Shown: positions 9,447-21,937, counted from the stretch's first letter. The stretch is 64,000 nucleotides of DNA from Aegilops tauschii subsp. strangulata (GCF_002575655.3 NC_053037.3:145029207-145093206), one strand, 5' to 3'. Notes: a model not told the origin generated them from the letters alone. A program made the numbers and translations.

Positions 9447-10945
9447 TAATACGTCCATTTTGCATCATGCTTTTATGTTGATATTTATTGCATTATGGGC
9501 TGTTATTACACACTATATCATAATATTTATGCCTTTTCTCTCTTATTTTATAAGGTTTACATGAAGAGGGAGAATGCCGGCAGCTGGAATTCTGGACTGG
9601 AAAAGGAGCAAATATTAGAGACCTATTCTGCACAACTCCAAAAGTCCTGAAACTTCATGGAGCATGTTTTTGGAATATAAAAAAATATTGGGCAAAGAAA
9701 GTACTAGAGGGGGGCACCAGCCAGCCACAAGGGTGAAGGGCGCGCCCCCGACCTTGTGGGCCCCCTGGCAGGCCTCCGGTGCCCATCTTTGGCTATATGG
9801 TGTGTTTTGACCTGGAAAAATCAGAAGGAAGCTTTTGGGATGAAGCACCGCCGTCTCGAGGTGGAACCCGGGCAGAACCAATTTAGGGCTCCGGCGGAGC
9901 TGTTCTGCCGGGGAAACATCCCTCCGAGAGGGGGAAATCATCGCCATCGTCATCACCATCAATCCTCTCATCGAGAGGGGGTCAATGTCCATCAACATCT
10001 TCACCAGAACGATCTCCTCTCAAACCCTAGTTCATCTCTTCTATTCGATCTTGGTCCCAAAACCTCAGATTGGTACCTCTGGGTTGCTAGTAGTGTTGAT
10101 TACTCCTTGTAGTTGATGCTAGTTGGTTTATTCGGTGGAAGATCATATGTTCAGATCCTTAATGATAATTAATACTCCTCTGATCTTGATTATGAATATG
10201 CTTTGTGAGTAGTTACGTTTGTTCCTAAGGACATGGGAGAAGTTTTGTTATAAGTAATCATGTGAATTTGGTCTTCGTTCGATATTTTGATGAGAGGTAT
10301 GTTGTCTTTCCTATAGTGGTGTTATGTGAACGTCGACTACATGACACTTCACCATTATTTGGTCCTAGGGGAAGGAATTGGGAAGTAATTAGTAGATGAT
10401 GGGTTGCTAGAGTGACAGAAGCTTAAACCCTAGTTTATGCATTGCTTCGTAAGGGGCCGATTTGGATCCATATGTTTCTTGCTATGGTTTGGTTTACCTC
10501 AATTCTTCTTTCGTAGTTCCGGATGCTTGCGAGAGGGGTTAATCATAAGTGGGAGGCTTGTGCAAGGAAGGGCAGCACCCAAGCACCGGTCCACCCACAT
10601 ATCAAATTATCAAAGTAACAAACACGAATCATATGAGCATGATGAAAACTAACTTGACAACAATTCCCATGTTTCCTCCGGAGCGCTTTGCTTTATAAGA
10701 GTTCTTCCAGGCTTGTCCTTTTCTAGAAAAAGGATTGGGACACCTTGCTGCACCTTAGTTACTTTATTTACTCGTTACCCGTTACGATTTATCTTATCAC
10801 AAAACTATCTGTTATCGATAATTTCAGTGCTTGCAGAGAATACCTTGCTGAAAACCGCTTGTCACTTCCTTCTGCTCCTCGTTGGGTTCAACACTCTTAC
10901 TTATCGAAAGGACTACGATAGATCCCCTATAATTGTGGGTCATCA
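9447..10945 (+). mobile_element. Element A: 5' LTR, Athila-like Gypsy
   Basis: The LTR starts TAATACGTCCATTTTGC, a G-to-A change from the expected TGATACG, and ends GTGGGTCATCA directly before a Gypsy primer-binding site. Length is 1499 bp. Its last 80 bp (CTCGTTGGGTTC, ACACTCTTACTTATCGAAAG, GATCCCCTATA) closely match the LTR ends of element E at 25919-33334, so A and E belong to related families. The element continues at 10946-11018, 20723-23210 and beyond the window. Confidence 0.88.
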
Positions 10946-10956
10946 AGACTCTTTTC

Positions 10957-10974
10957 TGGCGCCATTGCTGGGGA
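10957..10974 (+). other. Element A: primer-binding site
   Basis: TGGCGCCATTGCTGGGGA lies 11 bp after the LTR end. It is the tRNA-Asp-type site known from Athila-clade Gypsy elements. Confidence 0.75.
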
Positions 10975-11013
10975 GTGAAGCGCCTTTGGTAAGTGGAATT
11001 TGGTAAGGAAACA

Positions 11014-11018
11014 TTTAT
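11014..11018. repeat. Target-site duplication TTTAT of element C, left
   Basis: Identical to 20718-20722. Confidence 0.95.
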
Positions 11019-13501
11019 TGTAGCGACCAGACCTCAAATGGCCTGTGCTGCTGTGCACCAGTGTCATCCCTGGATCAGTAATGCTGACACGCACAGTACA
11101 AATGGAGGATTTATAACAAAGTAGCAATCACACACTTATTACATCAAATATCTCCGAAGAGATTAAGTATGAATAACATGGCTTAAGGCCATCTAATAAC
11201 GATAACAGCGGAAGACTTGGAAGATAAGTGAGTCCATCAACTCTAGCGGCATCACTGAGTATAAGACCACGACCTAAGGCACCTTACTCGTCGTCTAAAA
11301 AGTCTGCAACATGAAACGTTGCAGCCCGAAAACGGGTCAGCACATAGAATATGCTGGCAAAGTAACACATAGAGAACAATGAACAATGATAATGCTATAC
11401 TATATGCATATATGGCTGGTGGAAGGCTCTATGGTTACAGTTTTTGCGAAAAGCCAATTTTATCCTACTTCAAAAGGAATAAGCTTTGTTTAACTATCAT
11501 GGTGGTTGAAACATTGAGAAGGTACCTCCAACTCAATCCCAATTAAGTGATATCATTAACCCAACAAAATTAATTATAAGTATCACGGTGAGGAGATTCA
11601 AATGATAATCCAAGTACTAGATACTCAAGTTGTCCATAACCGGGGACACGGCTAATCATGATCAGTTTGTACACTCTGCAGAGGTTTGCACACTTTTACC
11701 CACAAGACTCGATCGCCTCCGCTTGATTCTCTCACTGCATGATGTTTGAGAAACGGATGACCGAGACACAGTCTTTCAGAAACAATCACTCTTTACTCTG
11801 GATGGACCGGTACACCTACTTTCCCCTACATCTGCTAGTCCACCTCTTCAAGAGATCTTGTAACCTACTCAGCTATGCTAGAGCCCATAATAGCTTGTGG
11901 CTGCACACGGAAGTTTCTAGCATGAATAATCTTATGATCCCTTTGAGCCTGGGTGGCGGACCTTATACATACAGACAACACTGGGTTCTCCAGGTGCCTC
12001 AATCCACCCAGATGTGATTTTTAGTTGCCACCTTAAGTTGAACCATTAATAAACATCTCACATCTGTCATGAATATCACTCAAACCCAATCCACGTCTAC
12101 GAGCATAGCATGGCAATAATAAAAGCAACGTAGAAGTAACTCCCAAGGGTTTGATAAGAAAAACAGGTAATAGGTACTACCTCATCTACTTCCCAGTTCC
12201 CACAATTTAATTAGATCCTAATCATGCAAGTGTTTGAGGAAAATAGATCTAATGCAATAAAAACTGGGTATGAACGGGGTATGATCAAAGTGTTACTTGC
12301 CTTGCTGATGATCCGCAAAACCTAACGAGTCGAAGTAACAAGCGGCACACTCCGGGTACTCTATCGCAAACAAACAAGCATACGATCAGTACTCAACTAA
12401 TGCACAGGTAAAACTCGAATGAAAGATCCAACCAGAAAGTTCAACTTAAGAACTCCGGTTTGCAAAAAAAATCAATTCGAAAGAAGCAACGAAAGTCAAA
12501 CGGCGAAAGAAAGAAACTTCGTTTGCTAATCTGGATCTAGGTCAAATTTTACTGTAGCAAAAGCTTGTTTGAGTAGGTTAAACGGAAAGAGAATTTCGAG
12601 ACGAAACTCTAGGCGCTTGAATCGCCTGATTCCGATAAACGAGCGAGAAGTTAAACAGAATCGAAAATTCGATCAGAAATCGAATCTGAGAAAATAACGA
12701 GAAAAATCCGACGAAAAAGAAAAACGGACGAACGGTTAAATAACGGACGTTCGTTAACAGAGAAAAACCGACGAACACGTTCGTTAAAACGAACGGTTCG
12801 GTGAACGCTCGCGAAATAAGAAAACCGAAAAAAACCGATCTAGGGTTTTTTTTAAACAAAAGGGTTTTTTTTTACAGAAAACCGGTCAACGACGGGAAAA
12901 TGGCCGGCGGCAGTACCTCGTCGGGCGGGCTCCGGCGAGGGGCTCCGGCGGGGCGGGGCTCGGCGGCGGGGTGCGGGGCTCGGGGAGGCGGCGAGGGCGG
13001 CGAGGGGCGGCGGCTCCGGGGCTCCCGGCGGTGGCGGCGGGCGAGGCAACCGGCGGCGGCGGCGGGCGATGTGCGGGCGGGCGGCGTCGGCTCGGGGTGA
13101 GGAGAGAAGAGAGGGGGGTATTTAAGGAGGGGGGGCGGCGGCGACTTGGGGAAGGGGTCGGCCGGCGGCGTCGTGCGGCGGCCGGACTCAGGCGGCGAGG
13201 TCCCGTGCGGGAGGAGGAGAGGCCGCGGGCGCGCCGTCGGCTGGGCCGTTGGCCCAGTTGGCGCAGGCGTTTTTTTTAAATTCCGCGGAAAATATAGCGT
13301 AGAAAAATAAATAAAATCAGAAAAATATGAATAAATTTTCCTCGTCTAGTTAGAAAATCTCGAATAGGGTGAATATTTTTATAAATCAAAATAAATATTT
13401 TGAAAACATGCATATTTTTTTAATGCAATGAAAATTGCAAATAAAATCCAAATAAATTCCAAATAATGATTTTAACATTTTTCCTCCAGTATTTCAATTG
13501 T

Positions 13502-14692
13502 TGTCGGAGTAAGTGGCCACGGGTAGCCAAACCGGCTACCCCTGGCTCTTCAGAAAATTTATCAGGCCTTTGGGCCTTCAAGCACTCCAAGCATTTGGGC
13601 CGCCTTCCCGGGCCGGCTACCACTAAAGCCGACTCCCGGAAGGCGACCCAGCCTCACCGACTCCAAGAAGCCGGACAAGAAGAACGCCGACTCCTAGAAG
13701 CCGGCCAAGACCACAACCACTCCTACATAACGACGACCTGACGGGGCATGGCCACAGTGCGGCCCACGACACCCAAAGCCCGAGGCGGGCATGGCTACAG
13801 GAGGCCGTACGGGAGGGATGTCTCCCGTGCGGCCCGGCACTGTAGCCACGCCAGCCACGACGTCATCCACGACCCCCTCCTGTACGGCCCAAGGACTGCG
13901 GGCCCCTTCAGCCAGAGAGAGGCGTGAAGGCGGCCCGGCTTTCCCTAGTCGGCCGGGAGCATAGCCGGCCTCCGGAAGCCGGCTACTCCCTTCCTCGAAG
14001 CAGGAGCCCCATTAAGGAGACAAGACGAGGTGAGGCTACAGTGATAGCCCCCGAGGCGGCCCACTGTAGCCATGCTCACCTCGACAAAGCCCTCATCATC
14101 AGAGGCGCGGCTACAGTAAGCAGCCACCGACAAAGCCCTAGGCGGTGGGGTCGGCCTGTCGACCAAGTAACCGGCAGCCGGCGGGACCCACCAGCCGGCG
14201 GGACCCAGCAGCCGGCGGAGAAGCCGGCGAGCATAGACACTGACGGCTGGGACCAGATCCCAGCCGGATTACCATTGTACCCCCGGGGGGTAGGCCTATA
14301 TAAACCCCCCGGAGCACCCATGCAAAGGGTTGGCCACTGAGCATAGTTCGCACCCAAGCATAGTTGACACCTCTGCATGTTTGGCTTCCAAGCATAGCAC
14401 ACACACACACACACCATAGATAGAGAGAAGCAAGAGCTAGCCTTGTTCTTCTTCTTCCTTGATCCCAACAGCTCTAGGAGCGATTGTAGCTACTCTTTAT
14501 CGAGCTAGTGATCATGCGGAGACCCAGCAGAGCAGGACTAGGGGTGTTATCTCCTCGGAGAGCCCCGAACCTGGGTAAGATTCGCCGGCGTGCATGTCTT
14601 CGCCTCATCCCGTTTCCAGGCACCGGCGACGTTTTATTGGCTCCCACAATGATAAGCCATCCATTGGCATATGTCGCACCAACCACCCGACA
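13502..14692 (+). mobile_element. Element D: solo LTR, probable Gypsy, inside LTR of C
   Basis: The 1191-bp element starts TGTCGGAGTAAG and ends CACCCGACA, flanked by ATTGT at 13497-13501 and 14693-14697. The empty site is seen in the other LTR of C at about 20457. It contains a TATA box at 14297-14304 and many AGCCGGC-type words. There is no internal region, so it is a solo LTR. The family is not identified with confidence. Confidence 0.93.
14297..14304 (+). promoter_or_regulatory. TATA box of solo LTR D
   Basis: GCCTATATAAACCCC lies in the second half of the LTR, the usual promoter position. It gives the plus orientation. Confidence 0.65.
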
Positions 14693-14955
14693 ATTGTTTT
14701 GGAGAAGTCATATTTTTCTCCTCTTGTTTATTTTAAAATGAAATATTTTTCCGGAGAGAAAATAATTAAAACCACAATCCTCGTCTTATTATTTGATGAA
14801 AATCACATATGAAAATTTTCGAGAAAATCCCCAACTCTCTCCGAGGGTCCTTGAGTTGCTTAGGATTTATCGAGGATTTGTCAAAATGCAATAAAACATG
14901 ATATGCAATGATGATCTATGTATAACATACCAAATTGAAAATTTGGGATGTTACA

Positions 14956-14971
14956 AACCTACCCCCCTTAA
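14956..14971 (-). other. Element C: polypurine tract
   Basis: The minus strand reads AAGGGGGGTAGGTTT directly before the 3' LTR, as required to prime plus-strand DNA synthesis. Confidence 0.8.
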
Positions 14972-16923
14972 GATGAATCTCGCCCTCGAGATTCGGGTTG
15001 GCTAGAAAACAGGTGGGAGTGGTTTTTCCGTAGATCTTCCTCTCGCTCCCAGGTGGCTTCATCCTCCGTGTGGTGACTCCACTGGACTTTGCAAAACTTG
15101 ATAACCTTGCTGCGGGTAACTCGGCTGGCATACTCGAGAATCTTAACTGGTTTCTCCTCATAAGTCAAATCACTTTCCAACTGAATCGCTTCCAGTGGCA
15201 CAGTATCTCTCAGTGGTATCTCAGCCATCTCTGCGTGGCACTTCTTCAACTACGAAACATGAAATACATCATGTACTCCAGACAATCCTTCGGGCAATTC
15301 CAGCTTGTAGGCAACCTCTCCCATACGTTCCAACACTCTGTATGGTCTGATAAAACGAGGCGCTAACTTTCCTTTAACTCCAAAGCGCTTCACTCCTCGG
15401 AGTGGCGATACTCGAAGATACACTCTGTCTCCGACTTTGTGAACTGTCTCCTTTCGTTTAGAATCAGCATAACTCTTCTGCCTGGACTGGGCTACCTTGA
15501 GTCTATCGCGAATCAACCTCACTTTCTGTTCAGACTCCTTAATCAAATCTGGTCCAAACAACTGACGGTCTCCAACTTCGTCCCATAACAACGGCGTTCT
15601 ACACCTCCTTCCGTACAAAGCTTCGAAAGGGGCCATCTTCAAACTGGTTTGATAACTGTTGTTATAAGAAAACTCCGCATATGGCAAATTGTCGTCCCAA
15701 CTAGATCCATAATCTAGTGCACATGCTCTCAACATGTCCTCCAAAATCTGGTTGACTCTCTCGGTCTGTCCATCTGTCTGTGGGTGAAACGATGTACTAA
15801 ATTCCAGCCTGGTTCCCAATGTTTCATGTAGCTGCTTCCAAAACTTCGAGGTAAATTGGGTTCCTCTGTCTGATACAATGGTCCTTGGAACTCCATGCAA
15901 ACATACTATCCTGGTCATGTATATCTTTGCCAATTTAGCACTGGTGTAAGTGGTCTTCACTGGAATGAAATGAGCCACTTTCGTCAAACGGTCGACTACA
16001 ACCCATATCGAGTCATAGCCTGAACGAGTCCTGGGTAATCCCGTGATAAAATCCATGCCTATTTTATCCCACTTCCATTCGGGTATCGGCAATGGCTGTA
16101 GCAATCCTGCTGGCTTCTGATGCTCTGCCTTCACTCTCTGACATACATCACAAACTGCTACAAACTCCGCAATATCCTTCTTCATTCCGGTCCACCAGAA
16201 AGTATTCTTCAAATCCAAATACATCTTGGTATTCCCTGGGTGAATCGAGTATGGTGAATCATGGGCTTCTTGCAAAATCAACTTCCTGATCTCCGGATCA
16301 TTTGGCACATATACGCGGTCCTCGAACCATAAGGTATCGTGCTCATCCTCACGAAATCCCTTGGCTTTTCCTTTGCTCATCTTCTCCTGCTTGGCTGCAT
16401 CCGTAGCAACGTCATCTGGTGCATAACGTGCTAACTTACTGAAATCCTCCACATACTGGCCTACGATGCGTCCTCCTTGGCGTAGGTTGCGAAACTCACG
16501 CTTCTTCATAGCCATAGCTCCTGCTGAAACATGAGCTGTACGGAAAGCTTGCTGAAACTGGTCCCATGTGACAGTGTCAATAGGGTGCGTGGCTGTATAA
16601 TTCTCCCACCATGATGCTGCGGGTCCATCAAGCTGATGTGCGGCAAAACGCACTCTTTCCGCATCTGTGCATCCTGCAGTGGTCAACTCCCTTCCAACTT
16701 TGCGGAGCCAATCATCTGCAACAATCGGCTCGGTGCTATTGGAAAACACCGGCGGGTTTAGCCTTAAGAAACGGGCTAAGTGGTCAACAGGTGGTGGTGG
16801 CGGTGGGTTGTTGTTGTTGTTGCCTTGGTTCTGCACTAACACTTGCATTAGGGCATTCTGTTGCTGAATCAACTGGGTGATCTCTGGCGGGAAAACAAAT
16901 CCGGTGTCGCGTCTCGGAGGCAT
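14968..16923 (-). pseudogene. Element C: Gag-integrase-chromodomain fusion ORF, one in-frame stop
   Basis: The frame starts at the ATG at 16923 (MPPRRDTG) and is open for 557 codons to a TAG at 15250-15252. It then continues in the same frame for 93 codons to the stop at 14968. Residues 1 to about 182 are the Gag core (a Pro run near 40-45, a WW-containing retrotransposon Gag fold, LRQGGRIVGQYVEDF). At about residue 182 (near 16378) the frame passes directly into the spacer before integrase (DTLWFEDRVYVP). Next come the His/Cys zinc finger (CDVC), the catalytic core (GMDFITG, SDRGTQF, QTERVN) and, after the stop, a chromodomain (VQWSHHTEDEATWERE). The Gag zinc knuckle, protease, RT and RNase H are missing, so an internal deletion joined the two ends in frame. 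The stop replaces a Gln in HVSQL, a CAG to TAG change. Confidence 0.9.
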
Positions 16924-17124
16924 CTGATAGGTTTAGAAAAGATGAGAATTAAGAATAGAATGAGGTCTAGGGAGAAAACACTACCCATATGCTCATGAGG
17001 CAAAATTCAATCAATATCACTCAATCAATCCAAACAAGGCAAAACAATCGATCTAACTAGCGTTACAAAGTGCTCGAGCTATACTACTAAATGGGGGGAA
17101 AACTATTACTGATATGGTGGTCTA

Positions 17125-17856
17125 CTAAAAATTCTGATCCGTTGAAGACTCCATGATGTCTGCTCCAGCTTCATCAACCCATTCGTCTTCACTTGGTTCC
17201 GAGTCGGTGTCGTCGATGATGATGTAGTTATCCGGACAAGTGCATTCGTCGACTTCTGCTTTTGGCACTGGATTTCCCGCGAATGCTCCAATCTTATTCT
17301 CCAGGTCGTCAATCTTCCCGACTAGTGCGTTGATTTCCTCTAAATAATCCTCGCAAGTAGCCTTGAGTTCTTCTTGGAGTTCCTTGATCTTCGTGAATGC
17401 CTTCTTCAGTTCTTCCTTGTCCGTGCACATCTGATTCTCCTGGCGTCGAATATGTTGGTTCTGCTCCTGGATGAAAGCTGCAATTGATCCATCCTTCTTG
17501 GTCTTGATCATCTCCCATTGCGCGTCTCGACGTCCACAAATTTGATAAATTGTATCCTTAAGCTCCTGGTGATAGACTTCTCCAATGCGTCCCATAGCGA
17601 TATGTGCGGCCATTCTCTTCCCTAAACTCCAAGTGGGTGCTTCGAAAACCAATCTCATGGGTTCCGTAATTGGCGCAAATGTTCTTCCTGGAATGATAAC
17701 TTGAATCTTCCAGCTCTCTTCTTCAGGTAATGTGGCGTTGTAGGTTCCGGTGATGCTTGGTATTCCTATGTTCAAGTACTTGGTGACTTCCTTCAAGTGT
17801 CGACCAAAAGGCGTGTCTTCATCTGGTTGCATGAACTTGCTCCTTGCATTCGCCAT
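17125..17856 (-). CDS. Element C: extra ORF upstream of gag, 243 aa, coiled coil
   Basis: This intact frame lies between the primer site and the gag ATG. Its start at 17856 is about 95 bp after the primer site. Residues 1-100 are a compact, partly aromatic domain (FGRHLKEVTKYLNIGIP, PTWSLGKRMAAHIAMGR). Residues about 115-195 are strongly heptad-like and charged (KEELKKAFTKIKELQEEL), predicting a coiled coil. The C-terminus is acidic (DDTDSEPSEDEW). I recall similar ORFs ahead of gag in grass chromoviruses, but no function is known to me. It is unbroken, unlike the pol of the same element. Confidence 0.75.
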   Translation of the reverse strand: MANARSKFMQPDEDTPFGRHLKEVTKYLNIGIPSITGTYNATLPEEESWKIQVIIPGRTFAPITEPMRLVFEAPTWSLGKRMAAHIAMGRIGEVYHQELKDTIYQICGRRDAQWEMIKTKKDGSIAAFIQEQNQHIRRQENQMCTDKEELKKAFTKIKELQEELKATCEDYLEEINALVGKIDDLENKIGAFAGNPVPKAEVDECTCPDNYIIIDDTDSEPSEDEWVDEAGADIMESSTDQNF

Positions 17857-17950
17857 TCCTAAAAGAGTAGAAAGTGGAGAGGGGTCAGAAATGAGAAGAG
17901 AGAAGTTTTCTAGGGCTTAAGCTTAGTGGTCGTGTCCTACAGTCAGTGTG

Positions 17951-17963
17951 TGCTCTGATACCA
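17951..17963 (-). other. Element C: primer-binding site (tRNA-Met type)
   Basis: The minus strand reads TGGTATCAGAGCA a few bases after the LTR end. This is complementary to the 3' end of initiator tRNA-Met. Confidence 0.88.
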
Positions 17964-17967
17964 ACTT

Positions 17968-20717
17968 TGTAGCGACCAGACCTCAAATGGCCTGTGCTGC
18001 TGTGCACCAGTGTCATCCCTGGATCAGTAATGCTGACACGCACAGTACAAATGGAGGATTTATAACAGAGTAGCAATCACACACTTATTACATTGAATAT
18101 CTCCAAAGAGATTAAGTATGAATAACATGGCTTAAGGCCATCTAATAACGATAACAGCGGAAGACTTGGAAGATAAGTGAGTCCATCAACTCCAGCGGCA
18201 TCACTGAGTATAAGACCACGACCTAAGGCACCTTACTCGTCGTCTGAAAAGTCTGCAACATGAAACGTTGCAGCCCGAAAACGGGTCAGCACATAGAATA
18301 TGCTGGCAAAGTAACACATAGAGAACAATGAACAATGATAATGCTATACTATATGCATATATGGCTGGTGGAAGGCTCTATGGTTACAGTTTTTGCGAAA
18401 AGCCAATTTTATCCTACTTCAAAAGGAATAAGTTTTGTTTAACTATCATGGTGGTTGAAACATTGAGAAGGTACCTCCAACTCAATCCCAATTAAGTAAT
18501 ATCATTAACCCAACAAAATTAATTATAAGTATCACGGTGACGAGATTCAAATGATAATCCAAGTACTAGATACTCAAGTTGTCCATAACCGGGGACACGG
18601 CTAATCATGATCAGTTTGTACACTCTGCAGAGGTTTGCGCACTTTCCCCACAAGACTCGATCGCCTCCGCTTGATTCTCTCACTCCATGATGTTTGAGAA
18701 ACGGATGACCGAGACACAGTCTTTCAGAAACAATCACTCTTTACTCTGGATGGACCGGTACACCTACTTTTCCCTACATCTGCTAGTCCACCTCTTCAAG
18801 AGATCTTGTAACCTACTCAGCTATGCTAGAGCCCATAATAGCTTGTGGCTGCACACGGAAGTTTCTAGCATGAATAATCTTATGATCCCTTTGAACCTGG
18901 GCGGCGGACCTTATACATACAGACAACACTGGGTTCTCCAGGTGCCTCAATCCACCCAGATGTGAGTTTTAGTTGCCACCTTAAGTTGAACCATTAATAA
19001 ACATCTCACATCTGTCATGAATATCACTCAAACCCAATCCACGTCTACGAGCATAGCATGGCAATAATAAAAGCAACGTAGAAGTAACTCCCAAGGGTTT
19101 GATAAGAAAAACAGGTAATAGGTACTACCTCATCTACTTCCCAGTTCCCACAATTTAATTAGATCCTAATCATGCAAGTGTTTGAGGAAAATAGATCTAA
19201 TGCAATAAAAACTGGGTATGAACGGGGTATGATCAAAGTGTTACTTGCCTTGCTGATGATCCGCAAAACCTAACGAGTCGAAGTAACAAGCGGCACACTC
19301 CGGGTACTCTATCGCAAACAAACAAGCATACGATCAGTACTCAACTAATGCAGAGGTAAAACTCGAATAAAAGATCCAACCAGAAAGTTCAACTTAAGAA
19401 CTCCGGTTTGCAAAAAAAATCAATTCGAAAGAAGCAACGAATGTCAAACGGCGAAAGAAAGAAACTTCGTTTGCTAATCTGGATCTAGGTCAAATTTTAC
19501 TGTAGCAAAAGCTTGTTTGAGTAGGTTAAACAGAAAGAGAATTTCGAGACGAAACTCTAGGCGCTTGAATCGCCTGATTCCGATAAACGAGCGAGAAGTT
19601 AAACAGAATCGAAAATTCGATCAGAAATCGAATCTGAGAAAATAACGAGAAAAATCCGACGAAAAAGAAAAACGGACGAACTGTTAAATAACGGACGTTC
19701 GTTAACAGAGAAAAACCGACAAACACGTTCGTTAAAACGAACGGTTCGGTGAACGCCCGCGAAATAAGAAAACCGAAAAAACCGATCTAGGGGTTTTTTT
19801 TAAAGAAAAGGGTTTTTTTACAGAAAACCAGTCAACGACGGGAAAACGGCCGGCGGCAGTACCTCGTCGGGCGGGCTCCGGCGAGGGGCTCCGGCGGGGC
19901 GGGGCTCGGCGGCGGGGTGCGGGGCTCGGGGAGGCGGCGAGGGCGGCGAGGGGCGGCGGCTCCGGGGCTCCCGGCGGCGGCGGCGGGCGAGGCAACCGGC
20001 GGCGGCGGCGGGCGATGTGCGGGCGGGCGGCGGCGGCGATGTCGGCGGCGGCGGCTCGGGGTGAGGAGAGAAGAGAGGGGGGTATTTAAGGAGGGGGGGG
20101 GGCGGCGGCGACTTGGGGAAGGGGTCGGCCGGCGGCGTCGTGCGGCGGCCGGACTCGGGCGGCGAGGTCCCGTGCGGGAGGAGGAGAGGCCGCGGGCGGG
20201 CCGTTGGCCCAGTCGGCGCGGGCGTGTTTTTTTAAATTCCGCGGAAAATATTGTGTAGAAAAATAAATAAAACCCAGAAAAATATGAAATAAATTTTCCC
20301 CGTCTAGTTAGAAAATCTAGAATAGGGTGAACATTTTTATAAATCAAAATAAATAGTTTGAAAACATGCATATTTTTTTAATGCAATGAAAATTGCAAAT
20401 AAAATCCAAATAAATTCCAAATAATGATTTTAACATTTTTCCTCCAGTATTTCAATTGTTTTGGAGAAGTCATATTTTTCTCCTCTCGTTTATTTTAAAA
20501 TGAAATATTTTTCCGGAGAGAAAATAATTAAAACCACAATCCTCGTCTTATTATTTGATGAAAATCAAATATGAAAAATTTCGAGAAAATCCCCAACTCT
20601 CTCCGAGGGTCCTTGAGTTGCTTAGGATTTATCGAGGATTTGTCAAAATGCAATAAAACATGATATGCAATGATGATCTATGTATAACATACCAAATTGA
20701 AAATTTGGGATGTTACA
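17968..20717 (-). repeat. Element C: 5' LTR
   Basis: 2750-bp LTR, TGTAGCGACC to GGATGTTACA on the plus strand. It differs from the other LTR by scattered transitions and by length changes in CGG and homopolymer tracts (around 20030-20110), so the insertion is fairly recent. Confidence 0.95.
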
Positions 20718-20722
20718 TTTAT
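20718..20722. repeat. Target-site duplication TTTAT of element C, right
   Basis: Identical to 11014-11018. Confidence 0.95.
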
Positions 20723-20755
20723 ATAGTGTGCTGAAATTTACTGTCACTTGTTACT

Positions 20756-21937
20756 ATGGAAAATAATATTTTGAGGGGCTTGTTCAGGGTATCCTCACCT
20801 CGACCGGAAGAGCAAAGGGTTGCTCCTCAACCTACTACACCTACTGAAAATATTTATTATGAAATTCCTTCGGGTATGATAGAGAAACTGCTAGCTAATC
20901 CTTATGCAGGAGATGGAACATTACATCCTGATATGCACCTAATCTATGTGGATGAAGTTTTTGGATTATTTAAGCTTGCAGGTATGCCCGAGGATGTGGT
21001 CAAGAAGAAGGTCTTCCCTTTATCTTTGAAGGTAAAGCCATTGGCATGGTATAGGCTATTGGATGATATTGGATCATGGAACTACAATCGATTAAAATTG
21101 GAATTTCATCAGAAGTTTTATCCTATGCATCTAGTTCATCGTGATCAGAATTATATATATATATATTTTTTGGACTCGTGAAGGAGAAAGTATTGCTCAA
21201 GATTGGGGGAGGCTTAAGTCAATGTTATATTCATGCCCAAGCATGAGCTCTCAAGAGAAATTATTATTCAAAAAATTTATGCTCGACTTTCTCATAATGA
21301 TCGATCCATGCTCGATACTTCTTGTACTGGTTCCTATATGAAGAAGGATACTGAATTCAAATGGGATTTATTAGAAAGAATTAAATGCAACTCTGAATAT
21401 TGGGAACTCGAAGAATGTAAAGAGTCAGGTGTAAAACTTAAGTTTGATTGTGTTAAATCTTTTATGGATACCGATGCTTTTCGTGATTTTAGCACTAAAT
21501 ATGGGCTTGACTCTGAGATGTTAGCTTCTTTCTGTGAATCTTTTGCTACTCATGTTGATCTCCCTAAGGAGAAGTGGTTTAAATATCATCCTCCCATTGA
21601 AATTAAAGTAGTAGAACGTATTAAAGTTGAAGAAGAAACTATTACTTATAATGTTGATCCTATTGTTCGTACCGCTTACATTGAGAAACCACCATTCCCT
21701 GTTAGAATAAAGGATCATGCTAAAGCTTCAACTGTGGTCAACAAAAGTTATATTAGAACAACCAAACCTTCTGAGCAAATTAAAGTTGAACCTAGTATTG
21801 CTATGGTTAAAGATCTCTTGGTTGATAATATTGATGGGCATGTTATTTATTTCTGTGATGAAGCTGCTAGAATTGCCAAACCTGATATGAAAGATAAACA
21901 TAGACTTGTTGGTTGGCATGCCTGTTGTTTCTGTTAA
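20756..21937 (+). pseudogene. Element A: Gag, frameshifted
   Basis: Gag of an Athila-like Gypsy element, starting at the ATG at 20756. The conserved Gag core (LFKLAGMPEDVVKKKVFPLS, AWYRLLDDIGSWNY) runs to an (AT)n/T tract at 21151-21170, where the frame slips and meets a stop at 21179-21181. The frame then reads FWTREGESIAQDW and slips back at about 21235 into HELSREII and continues to 21937. The two slips nearly compensate. The C-terminal part is Lys/Glu-rich without a visible zinc knuckle. The ancestral product would have packaged the element RNA in cytoplasmic particles; this copy cannot encode an intact protein. Confidence 0.82.

Larger units (their letters stand above)
11019..14955 (-). 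repeat. Element C: 3' LTR (contains solo LTR D)
   Basis: Aligns by eye with 17968-20717 over its whole length apart from the 1191-bp solo LTR plus 5-bp duplication at 13497-14697. Without these it is 2741 bp. The stretch at 12895-13260 is very GC-rich (CGG repeats). The minus strand has a TATA-like CTTAAATA at about 13118-13125, just upstream of the GC-rich part in the direction of transcription. Confidence 0.93.
11019..20717 (-). mobile_element. Element C: chromodomain Gypsy, complete but internally deleted, minus strand
   Basis: This 9.7-kb insertion into the leader of element A is bounded by TGTAGCGACC and GGATGTTACA and a perfect TTTAT duplication. Read on the minus strand, its 5' LTR is 17968-20717. 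A tRNA-Met-type primer site, an extra ORF, a Gag-integrase fusion frame with a C-terminal chromodomain, a polypurine tract and the 3' LTR (11019-14955, enlarged by solo LTR D) follow. The chromodomain plus tRNA-Met site places it in a chromovirus lineage, probably Tekay-like. Protease, reverse transcriptase and RNase H are absent, so it cannot move by itself. Confidence 0.92.

Noticed and set aside
12801..13279. Gly/Arg-rich ORFs on both strands (and the same at 19732-20371)
   Set aside because: They are translations of the CGG-rich leader inside both LTRs of element C.
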